Assembly: GCA_019137255.1 (NCBI GenBank)
Contig: WPDH01000234.1
Coordinates: 124,001 to 188,000, forward strand
From: Corinectria fuckeliana
Lineage: Eukaryota; Ascomycota; Sordariomycetes; Hypocreales; Nectriaceae
Direction: 5' to 3'
Length of the DNA stretch: 64,000 nucleotides
The notes beneath the pieces were generated by a model. The model was not told the DNA's origin, did not search any database, and was given only the letters and a program-made list of their open reading frames with translations. The position numbers were made by a program, and so were the translations under genes. Positions 10,845-20,810 of the stretch are shown here, piece after piece. Positions within the stretch are counted from its first letter, which is position 1; the number at the start of each line of letters is the position of its first letter.

Positions 10845-13805
10845 ATGAAGGAGTTTCCCAGGAAGTTCTTGAGCTTACGCGACAAGAATGGCTCCAGCCG
10901 TCGAGCCAAATCGAACCCACCGGTGCCAGTGCCCGCGGTGCCTGGCAGCAGCAAGGACAAGGACAAGGTGTGTGATGGCCTTGGAAGCGCTTGCTTGTCC
11001 CGTGGAGGTCTCCCGGCCTTTTTAGGAGGTCTCGGGTGCTCTCTGGGACCACAGAGGACTCCAACCGAACATCCATGCTGACAGTCTTGTTCTTGCAGCC
11101 GCGCCCCCTCTCAGCCGGCGCCTTTATGGCCATGTTCAAACCAGACAATATCAAGCAATCCCCCAAAGTCGAGTCCGACAAAGAGAAGGACGCAACAAAG
11201 GTATGGAGACCCCTCGACCTCCAAAGATCCAAACACTAATCTCCAGCGCCTCTAGGTTGAGGAGGTTCTCAAGCGACTAGACGAGCTGAACATTACCGAC
11301 GTCACCGCCGATCACATTAGCGACATCATGGCCACAAAATTCGCCGACGGCGACCCTAAGAAGACGGTCGAATTCATTGACATAGAACAAAAGGCAGCTG
11401 CCGGCATCGTCATGCCTTACGATCCCAGCATTGACATGGTTGGCGCCGAAAACCGCGGCAACGTCACTTGCTATTTAGACGCCTTGCTTTTTGCAATGTT
11501 CTCCAAGCTCGACGCCTTCGAATGCATTCTCAAGAACGACTTCCCAGAAGAGGACAGTCGCGCCAAGCTGGTCACCCTCTTGCGCATGTGGGTGAACATG
11601 CTGAGGACCGGAAAGCTGATACACACAGACCTGGTAAAGCGGAAATCCAGTCACCCCTCCACAAACGTTGTGGCTAACCGGTGCAGACCAAACTTATTCA
11701 AGACGCCTTGGCCGATTCCGGCTGGTCAGATGCCCGCATGCTCGAGCAACAAGACACATCGGAGGCTTTTGCCTTCATCACCGAGACTTTGCAGCTGCCG
11801 CTCCTGTCCCTGCAAGTGGACCTCTTTCATCAGGGTAAGAGGGACAAGGATGATCACAAAGTTGTTTACGAGCGCCTCCTAAACCTTGCTGTGCCCCCGG
11901 ACCCAGAAGACAAGGGCATCAAGCTCGAGGACTGCCTCGAGGAGTATTTCAATGCTCAGGTTGATGTCCAGAGGGACAGCGAGGAGGCGAAGAAGTCAAG
12001 TTTCCGGGAGAGGAGCCGCAGTGAAATCATCACCAAGCTAGTTCACCGCGACACGATCCGACTAATCACGGAAGAGCTGGGTGAGCCATCGACTCCGACG
12101 GTTACAGCGTCGCCAATCGCCACTTCCCCGGCACAACATACGTTAATTGACCAGAAAGATGCCTCGTTACCAAACTCTGATTTGAAACCCGAAGATGGCG
12201 CAGCTCGTGGGGAAGTTTCTGGCGAACCTTCAACCGAAGCTCATGATGAAGTTCCCGTTGAAGCTCCTGGCGAAGCTCCCAATGAAGAGCAAAATGGAAA
12301 AGCCATGGGCTCTGGATCAGAAACAGTAGCTCCTCGAACTAAGCCAGCTATACGCGCAAGATCTACAAGCGTCATTCAGCGGGTCTTGCTCGACGAGCAA
12401 GGTCGTCCGTCTAGTCCTGACAATCCCACGATGCTGCAGAAAGCCATGCGCAAGGGTTCGACCGTCGTGAGGGCGGTCACAATCCCTGCCTGGCAATTTT
12501 TCAGGTTGATCCGTGAGTGAAAACCTTGAACATTTCGCGATCCGATCGCTGACTCTCGCAGCTTGGCAAGCTCTTACAAGCAGCGAACCACGGAGTAATG
12601 TGGATGTTGCCATGACTTTCGACCAAAGACCTGTTGTTGGCATCTGCCTTAAGCGCTATGCCATGACTGAGTCAGGCCAGCCCAAGAGGCACAACACTTT
12701 TATCGACATTCCCGATAGTCTCAGACTCCCCCATTTTATGATGGCCGATGACCCCAAGATAGAGGAAGATCCCAACCCTCTAAATTCCGAGTACAAGCTT
12801 GTCCTCCAGTCGGTCATCTGCCATCGCGGAGATTCCCTGCAGAGCGGCCATTACATTGCGTTTTCGAGAGTTGCACCGAAGCTGCTTACGAACAACCGAC
12901 GGCACAACTTTGACCCACCACCGGACTACGAAGAGGCGCAATGGGTTCGCTTTGACGACCTCCAGATCGACAAACGGGTCACGTATGTGGATGATATCAA
13001 ACAGGCACTGAAGCACGAGATGCCATACCTCCTGTTCTACCAGATAGTGCCCATGGTAGAGATGAGCGCACCTTCTGTTGATGGTACGGAAACGGAGCCG
13101 CCGTCGTATAATGACTCCAAGGTCAGCATCGAGCTGCCTCCAACGCCTACCCGAGTCTATAGCAACCAGCTCGGGATTCTCAGCCAGGACGAGGGCTACT
13201 TTGACAATACCCCTACGGCCGAGAGCTCTCACCCACGTTACGCCAGCAAGCCACCCAGTATCCGACTGTCGTCTGATAGTGAGAGGCCACACCGAAGAAG
13301 CGGCGAAATGCTAGACTCGCACTTTGGAGGCTTCCTGGGTGATTCTCGTCGCCCAAGTGCGAACTGGACGGACTCAACATCAGTGACTCCCGCTGTCACG
13401 CCCAACTCCCATTCCCCTGCCGTCACTCCCCTCGAGGAGTCGACGTCATCAAGACTATCCCGCGCGGCATCACGGTTCACAAAGGTCAACCGAAGTCGAC
13501 CAAGCAGTCAGACAGGAGAGAACCGCATCAACTTCTCCATGACTCGTTACGTAGGGATGATGCGACCAAGCAGGGAGCCTCTGGTAGACTCAACCGGCCT
13601 CGGGACGTCATCGGCAAACTCAACGGGACCACTAGTCCTCGAACCATCCAAGGAGGAAGGCTCGCCGGTCCAAGCAGAGTCAGAGCAACCCATTGTTCAC
13701 CATCATCACCACAGCCATAAGAGCCACAAGAGACTCCGGTCGAAGGACAAGATCAACAAGCACAAGGACAGCTCTCAACCCGAGCGAGAATGCACGGTCA
13801 TGTAA
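10845..13805 (+). CDS. Ubiquitin-specific protease (USP family) with C-terminal CaaX box
   Basis: The model is 10845..10967, 11099..11200, 11256..11633, 11687..12512, 12562..13805, 890 residues. The protein is a cysteine-protease deubiquitinase. The Cys box is GNVTCYLDALLFAMF (Cys about residue 147), a variant of the usual NxGNTCYLNALLQ. The QQD motif (MLEQQDTSEAFAF) follows, and the His box is CHRGDSLQSGHYIAFSR (His about 573) with a DDL element downstream. Between Cys and His boxes lies a long acidic, Pro/Glu-rich, probably disordered insert (about residues 310-430). After the catalytic domain come about 280 disordered Ser/Pro/Thr-rich residues, a VHHHHHSHKSHK stretch, a basic patch, and the final four residues CTVM, a good prenylation motif. 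This predicts a membrane-attached deubiquitinase. Family assignment is firm; the specific orthologue and substrate are unknown. Confidence 0.9.
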
Positions 13806-14922
13806 CCGAGCAATACTTGACCATACCAGCAACAGCAACAGCAACAGCAACACTGCCAGAAGCGAACGACAGGAGGTCCGCTTGGAAGAAATCCCTAGAA
13901 ATTGTTCCATGTATGAATACCCATTTTAGGGGAGTTGTCGGAGAGGGGGGATCGCACGCATGGATAGTAGTCGAGCACACACCCCTTGCCATAATGGGAG
14001 TTGAGAAATCTGAGCTATTAGGAAACACTAGGCGTTGAGGACGGCAAAGTAGACAAGGAATGAGGCGGGGGGCATTACTGGCATTGGCATTGGGCATTTA
14101 CACGGAAAACGACAGATTAGCATGGCGTTCGCGGAGCGTGGCATCACACCTTAGTAGCCACAGCGGTTTTAAAGCCATGGACACGTAAACAAATGGCCGT
14201 GAACGGGCCGTCTTGGAGCCCTGATCTTTGTATCTCTTGGTATACTTGTGACCTAAACATCTTCGTATGTGATGCCCTGCAGAGATTTGGCTTGGTGCAC
14301 ATTCACTTGGCCTCATAGGGGTGAACGTAGCCTGTGTGGTTAGCCACGGGCTGATGGATCAGGACAAGTCGTCTGAAAAAAAAGCTTCAGCTTGTCTATT
14401 TCCTTATACACAGTACATGACGGGGGCCATTGCCCTATAACCTCCCAGATGTATCCCATCAACAAAACCACCTCGTATACGGGGACGGGGGAATGGAGAC
14501 CCGGATTTGCCCTGCCGCGTCGTGCCCACACCGAGCGTCAAACATGCTTCTTTCTTGCCAAGACCAGGATAACAGAGGAACGGCCTCTGGCACATAATAT
14601 ACACAGCTGTCAAAGCTCAAGTCCATGCCCAGGTGGAACGAGAGGAGCTTGGACAGCAACATGGATCTCACGAAGAGATCTCGAGGAGAGGGGTGGTGGG
14701 GGAATAATTCCAATGGATTCGTGCGGATCGTTTTCCGTCGCATCATCAAGGAAAGGGAAAAGGACGACTAATAAGACATCATGATAGGGGAAAGGATTTC
14801 GAGGTCCGGGTTTCTCTGCGCTGTCCAACGTCGGGTTTTACAATTAGATTATTCCATCAGCGGAGAGCGGCGGAATTTGGTTGTCACGCTGGGTTGTTGG
14901 GACGATTCGTTAAGCCTCCCGC
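13806..14922. other. Convergent 3' region between USP and TOM40 genes
   Basis: This 1.1 kb interval takes the 3' ends of two convergent genes. There is a CAG/CAA-rich short repeat just after the protease stop (about 13828-13855). The small open frames are on both strands and unconvincing. I see no gene. Confidence 0.55.
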
Positions 14923-16111
14923 TTAAAAGGGGATGTTGGGGGGAGGCTGAGAGCTGAGGGCCTCCTGCTGGTCCTGCAACTCCTCGGGGGCGGCCTCAAT
15001 TGACACACCCAGACCGATCTTGGCTTGGTGCTGTGGATAAGATGTCAGTCTCGCGTGGGGGGGAAATGTCAGGGACGGGATCACTAACAGTGAAGTGGTC
15101 GATGTCGGCAGCAAAGGTCATCATGACGGGGGGTGCAACACGCTTTTCAAGGACGCAGCTCAGCTTGCCCTTGGAGTCGATCTGGGCACGGAACGTAGAC
15201 ATGCGGAAGTCGTACTTGGCGCCAATGGTGGTGACACCCTCCTTCTGGAGGCCACCGCCCATAAGCCCGCCGGGAGAGGGGACGAGGCCGAGGCTCAAGT
15301 CAACACCGGCCTGGACCTTGTCGGAGAGTCTCCTCCAGAACGAGGTGTTCAGGGTGCCCATAGCAGCCTGGAGCTGAGCGGTGGCGATCCAGTCGTTGGA
15401 CTTGTAGCGGGCAGAGTAGGAAACGGCACACTCGGGGCCCTGGGTGAGGGCGGGTCGCTGCCAGAGAGTCTCGAGGCCGAGGGCGAGCCGGGGGGTAACG
15501 GACTGAAGGTAGCTGCCAATAAAGATGCCGGTGAGGCCGCCCTCGAGGTACGAAGGGTTCAACATCTTGAGAGAAGCGCTGAAGTCGTCGCCGGTATACT
15601 CGTGCTCGAACTGAGCCATATCCTGTCCACCGGGGGAGATGGAGAGCTGCGACTTGGAGACGAGCTTGTCGGACCATCGCCAGTTGAATCGGCCAGAGAG
15701 AGAGCCTTCGTTGTCGAGGTTGCCCTGGCAGAAGACCTATGAGATGGTGTCAGTGTCGCATTCTGTGTGTTGAATTGGATTCCGGGTGGCGGCTACCTTG
15801 CCAGTGCCGTACATGGCGGCAAACGTGTAGGGGTTCAGGCGCTCGCCCATGGCAAACTGGTGGGAGACCTGGAAGAGGGGGGCCATGCTGAAGATCTTGG
15901 TGAGATCGGCGCGCATGCCGGTGAACATATAGTTGTTGAGGAATACATCGCGCTGAACCTCCTTGGCCAAGCTCTCAATGGTGCCGGGGTTGGACAAGCC
16001 GAGCTTCGCCCGTCGCTCTGAGAAGGAATTGATGGCATCGCCTAACACGGCCGCGATGGGGTTGGAGAGGAGCATGGACCGGATGGGGTCCAATGCAGTT
16101 GATGAAGCCAT
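14923..16111 (-). CDS. TOM40: Mitochondrial outer-membrane import pore Tom40
   Basis: The model is complement(14923..15030, 15089..15736, 15797..16111), 356 residues. Tom40 is the beta-barrel channel of the TOM complex through which nearly all mitochondrial precursors enter. The N-terminal region has NPIAAVLGDAINSFSERRAK and GTIESLAKEVQRDVFLNNYM, followed by the barrel with FTGMRADLTKIFSMAPLFQV, SHQFAMGE, LNPYTFAAMYG, the QGNLDNEGSLSGRFNWRW strand, and SKSQLSISPGGQDMAQFEHE. Later strands include YLEGGLTGIFIGSYLQSVTP and DWIATAQLQAAMGTLNTSFW. The C-terminal tail is short (PPPNIPF). The length is close to that of other ascomycete Tom40 proteins. All splice phases are 0. There is no presequence, as expected for an outer-membrane barrel using a beta-signal. 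Confidence 0.97.
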
Positions 16112-17542
16112 GGTGACCGAGGTTCGTCGTCGCCTTTACAGCCGGAGTTTTTCGTCGAGTGGAGGAGGGCGCACAAGGGAAAGCGGGTGCAGGTCGAGGT
16201 CGGAAAGTCGAGGAAACGGCGGAGGGGGTGGGTTTCCAGCAGGCTAATCTATCGAAGGAGCCTCGGTCGGTCGAAAATGTTCGAAAATGGTCGCGTTGTC
16301 GTAACCGCCAGAAAGGTGATGACGAGCGCGGGATGGCTTGGAGATGGAGATGGAGATGGAGAATAATTTTCATCTGGCCCCGGACAGTTCCCCAGTGAGG
16401 AGCACGAGCCACCAATGATGCTGGGTCGGCTGTCCAAGTGTCTGTTGCGGAGATACGAATCTTCCGGGGGTTGCATTCCGCAGCCGAAACTTAGCCGCAA
16501 TGTGTGGCTTTGCTCAAGAACTTGAGAAGAAGGGATTGGGAATGGCAACAAGGTAGAGCCTCCTCCTATGTTGGTATGGAGACCATCAAGTCTTTAATTC
16601 TTCTTGCCATGCTGGGGGGAGTATTCGTGGTCTTGAGCACTAACGGACGCTGTAGCTGCTCTTTTGAACACCGCAAAGTACATCGTATTGCTACCAAAGG
16701 AACATCAGTCTGGGGAAAGCCTAAAGTAGATGCCAGGCAGCATGCTATCCTGGATAAGAAACATCAATTCGCTGACACTAAACACATTCGATTCATGAAA
16801 CTTGACAGACTGATGCAGTTTCCATAGGTACCTAGCGAGCATGCCTGTCAGTATTTTCAGGATTTGGGGAATGGACGACGTCTCGGGACTCCGAGCACAA
16901 GGTCCAGGTACTTGAAACAAAGACAGTACAACACTATCTCACCAAAGTTGACCCCATATTTATATACTTGATCTCTATTCGCATTTTCTTACTATCTATC
17001 TACTAGGTACTACTTACTTACCCTGAGTAGTGATTTGTCACCTTCCAGCTTCGATACTTTGTGCTGTGGCTGATGCGGAGAAGTGGCTAGTGCGTCCAAG
17101 CCCGCCCGGGAGCCACCCCGCCGGCTACCGCCGTTCTTGTCTTCCCTGTCCCGCACATCACCGTCACATTCACTTGGCGCGGAACATTCAGGTTATTGAG
17201 CAGTTCGATCCCGAAGAAAACCAACTCACAGTGCTTCTTCCACCGCTTTTTGAGGATCCGATCCCGCACTGCACACAAAGGATCTTCGCTCTACATCGGT
17301 TGCCGACATTTGACTCCAGCTGCTCCATTACTCCATCATCAAGCACCAACCAACCAGGCTTGCAAAGGCTCAGGCTAAATCGCTTTCGGGCGACAGGATC
17401 AGGACCACGGCTTAGATAAACGACAGTCTCGGCCCTTGGCCACACTCCCCAGGCAATTTCGGTTGATTCCAGTCCACTTGCCCGCCATAGCCCATCAAAG
17501 CTCAGCGTGAAGTCGGGCATTGGCAGGGATCATCAGAACGGC
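16112..17542. other. Divergent intergenic region between TOM40 and PFKFB-like genes
   Basis: This region contains a GGAGAT hexamer repeat at 16340-16362 and an exact TAGGTACCTA palindrome at 16825-16834. A minus-strand frame at 17188-17520 is open for 110 codons but lies in the leader of the next gene and shows no family signature. I see no supportable gene. Confidence 0.5.
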
Positions 17543-19660
17543 ATGGATACTCTCTTGTAGGTGTCTCTTCCCTGGTCGTTTCCTCTCTCCGCATCCTCGG
17601 GCTCCAGATTCCGAGGCTCGGGTGACGAGCTTCCCAATCCGGCTCACAGAGGTCCCTTGTGCTGCGTCGATGAGGGCAGCGTTGTTCGTTATAATCGCAT
17701 TCCAATATGGAAAGACTTCATCAACCAGACCTTGTTCAAGGACCACAAAATGAGGCCTTCCCAATATATGCCGAAGCCATGGTCCCAAGATCACATGAGC
17801 GATCTTCCATCATCGTGTGTTGTTCTTGGCTGACAACAATAGGACCGCCGAGATTGCGGCCAACGCACCCCGATATCGCCGCAGGAGTTCGACCTTCATC
17901 GATGCCATCCACGATGTCACCGAGGGCCAAGATCTGGCCCCTGCCCAGCTTTACAGCACCATGTCAGGTCGCCTATTTCACTCTGGTAGGATAGCCATTG
18001 CCATGGTCGGGCCTCCCGCGCGAGGAAAGACGTAAGTGCTTCGTCGTCGAAGCCCGAGTTAGACTAACGATGGTAGACATATCTGCGTCTCCATGGCACG
18101 CTATCTGCAATGGCTGGGTGTCAAGACCCGTATCTTTCACTTGGGGGATTATCGAAGGGCAACTGTCGGCCCGGACAAGCCTGTCCCTGAAGACTACTTC
18201 TTCCCTAACGCTTCGCCTGCCTCGGTGATCCTTCGCCAAAAGATTCTCAAGAAGTGTCGTGAAGACATCTATTCTTGGCTGAACCATGACAACGGCCAAG
18301 TCGCAATCTATGACGCAGTCAACCCGACTACAAGTGGACGGCGGTCTCTAGCCAAGGAATTTGCGAAGCATGATGTCCAGGCAAGCCAAGTCGCCCGCAC
18401 CCTTTAAACCCCCCAACTGACAAATAACTCAAGACGCTATTCATCGAATCGTACGTGGACGATGAGCGCATTCTACGGGAGAATGCTCGCAACGTAAAAA
18501 TATCATCTCCCGATGTAAGTCTTTGACCTAGTTGTTGAATATCATGGCTAATACCTTGGGACAGTTTGCCGGCATGGAACCAGATGAGGCCGCCAAGCTT
18601 TATCTGAGACGGATCGAGATGAAGATTCCCGTTTTCGAGACGATGAATGAGAAAGAGCTCAACTACATCAAGATGATCAACGCGGGCGCAAAGTTCTTCT
18701 ACAACAATGTCAGCTTCAACTATCTCTCACACAGAATCGTCTTTTACCTCACCAACCTGCACATCAAGTCTCGAAAGACCTTCTTCGCCCGAGCCGGCAC
18801 CTCTACAGAAGAAGACTTGTACAAAGCAGATGCCCCGTTGTCGCATGAAGGCAGAGAGTACGGCAGAAAGATGACCGAAGTACTTCTGAACCATCGCGAG
18901 CAAGAGCGTTTGACACACATCGCCGAGGGCGGGGCCAACGTGCCTCTGCCACCCGTCGCCGTCTGGACCTCGACCAGGCTGCGCACTATCCAGACTGCCG
19001 AGCGCCTCAACGAGATGGGATACCCAGTCCTGCAGCGCTCGCAGCTCAGCCAGATCAACCCGGGTGTGTGCGAGAAGATGTCTGAACGCATGATCCGTCA
19101 GATCTACCCTGACGAGGTCGAAAAGCACGAGCTTGACCCATATCATCACCGCTATCCCCGCGCAGAGGTACTGTTCCCCAAGACCCGCCGTGTTGCTTCT
19201 CGCCGACGTGCTAATTCTCTGTTTACAGTCCTACCATGATCTAGCCGTTCGCCTCGAGCCCATAATCCTCGAGCTAGAGAGAGAACAGTCGGACCTCCTG
19301 ATCATTGCGCACGAGTCCGTCCTCCGCGTTCTCTATGCCTACCTCATGCACTGCTCGACCATGGACATTCCGATGCTCAAGTTTCCTCGCGACGAGATCA
19401 TCGAGATCATCCCGGCCGCCTACCAGAACGAGGCTAAGCGTATCCACATCCCCGGCCTCGACCCTAAAACGATCCCCGGTTCGCCGCAGGACATCATGAT
19501 CCCTGTCCCGGGGAGCAACAGCCAGAGCGCCATCCAGAGCGCCCAACTGAGCCCGATTGGCAGTGGCATCACCAGCCCAGCCGAGCCTGCTCGGCCACCT
19601 GAGAAGGTCCCCAACCCGGCCAAAGACATGGTGGCAGACAAGGTGGACGACGAGGACTAG
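17543..19660 (+). CDS. 6-phosphofructo-2-kinase (PFKFB family), phosphatase histidine missing
   Basis: Confident exons are 17843..18031, 18077..18380, 18434..18514, 18565..19167 and 19229..19660. A 14-nt first exon 17543..17556 (ATG, phase-matched) is tentative; with it the protein has 540 residues. The kinase half makes fructose 2,6-bisphosphate, the activator of phosphofructokinase. It contains RIAIAMVGPPARGKT (Walker A, usually GLPARGKT), RYLQWLGVKTRIFHLGDYRR and IYDAVNPTTSGRR. The C-terminal half has the phosphoglycerate-mutase fold (YKADAPLSHEGREYGRKMTE, SQLSQINPG, LIIAHESVLRVLYAYLMH). Its catalytic RHG motif reads FFARAGTS, so the phospho-acceptor histidine is Ala. I infer a kinase-only enzyme, as known for yeast Pfk26, where the same His is replaced. 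The third intron has a GC-AG boundary (18381-18433). A disordered Pro/Ser tail follows the fold. Confidence 0.88.
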
Positions 19661-20787
19661 ATCCCAGGAGCTGTTGGGCCCGGACATGGACTCGTTGCGG
19701 GCTAGGTGGAACAAGTTTTGACGGACAAGGCCAAGTTGATAATACATACACAGGTACGAAACAGGGAGGCGCGGTATAATTTACTACCATCATGAACAAG
19801 TCAAAGTATCCATATCGTCCATCAATGATCACATGATTTACTCATTTTGCGTCCTCAGTGCGCCACTCAATGGCCGCCCCTCTCCCAGCTGCGGCGAAAT
19901 ATGACCAGTCAAGTCATCAACTCATCGCAAACCAAGCTATCAAACTCCTCGCTACCCCAGAAATCCCAGAAACCCCAACCGTGTCGCATCATCGCTTACC
20001 CTGGTTGCCTGGCTCGCTCACAAGCCAACCCAAGCCAGCCAGCCCATCGTCTCAACGAGCATGTATGTACGTACGTTCTCGAAAAGATCGACAGCGTAAG
20101 CAGAGGAAGTTGTCTGCGCTCCTTACACAACTACTCTCAGGGGCAGGCATCCAACACACCCACCTCCTCCTGGTACGTCTCCTTGCCCCATCCGGCATGT
20201 CTCTCCTCGAAACGGAACCTGCAGGCTTCTCGCACGGCAGGGTTCGCGCGCGCGGCGACACGACGGGTACACGAGTGCGAAAGCACAGTAGCACCGTCAG
20301 TTGGAAACGGCGAAACCTCACGACCCGGTCGGTGCAGTGCATGCAGCCAGCCGCCCGCACCATCAGAGCAGAAACGCCCCGACACCTCCCTCTCACAGGC
20401 GCCGCTGTGCAAGGCCTTTGACCCTTCAACGTCGAAGGGCCATCCAGAACACCCGCCGAGTCGTAGCACGACACGAAACATGGGCATGCTGGTCAACCGA
20501 CCACGCTGGACTGCTAAATCGGCAGGTCGGCAGCCAGCGGGGGGTGGGTTCTGTCGGCTCCCCCTCCTCGCCAAGATCAAAGCCTGATACAAGCTACTTG
20601 GCTCTTCCTTTCTGTTCCTGGATGAGCTTACGGTCTGCAAAGAAGCTCGGCAACGGGGAGTGGTCCGGATAGCGGGTACCGGGAAAGGGCGTGCAGCGTC
20701 GCGCGCTGGATGCAGGTCGCTGGATGGGGAAGCGTGGCACAGGGCATGTGCAGATGTGGATGTACATAGGACGGGGCGAGAACGTGA

Positions 20788-20810
20788 GTGTGTGTGTGTG
20801 TGTGTGTGTG
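20788..20810. repeat. GT dinucleotide microsatellite
   Basis: About 23 nt of uninterrupted GT repeats lie in the gene-free region. Such tracts are length-variable and common in fungal intergenic DNA. Confidence 0.9.

Noticed and set aside
17188..17520. 110-codon minus-strand ORF before the PFKFB-like gene
   Set aside because: It looks protein-like in places but has no recognisable family, no partner exons, and lies in the 5' region of a plus-strand gene.
19847..20587. 246-codon plus-strand ORF in the gene-free region
   Set aside because: It has no ATG-proximal leader features, no domain, and low-complexity Ser/Pro/Arg composition. It is overlapped by another long ORF on the opposite strand.
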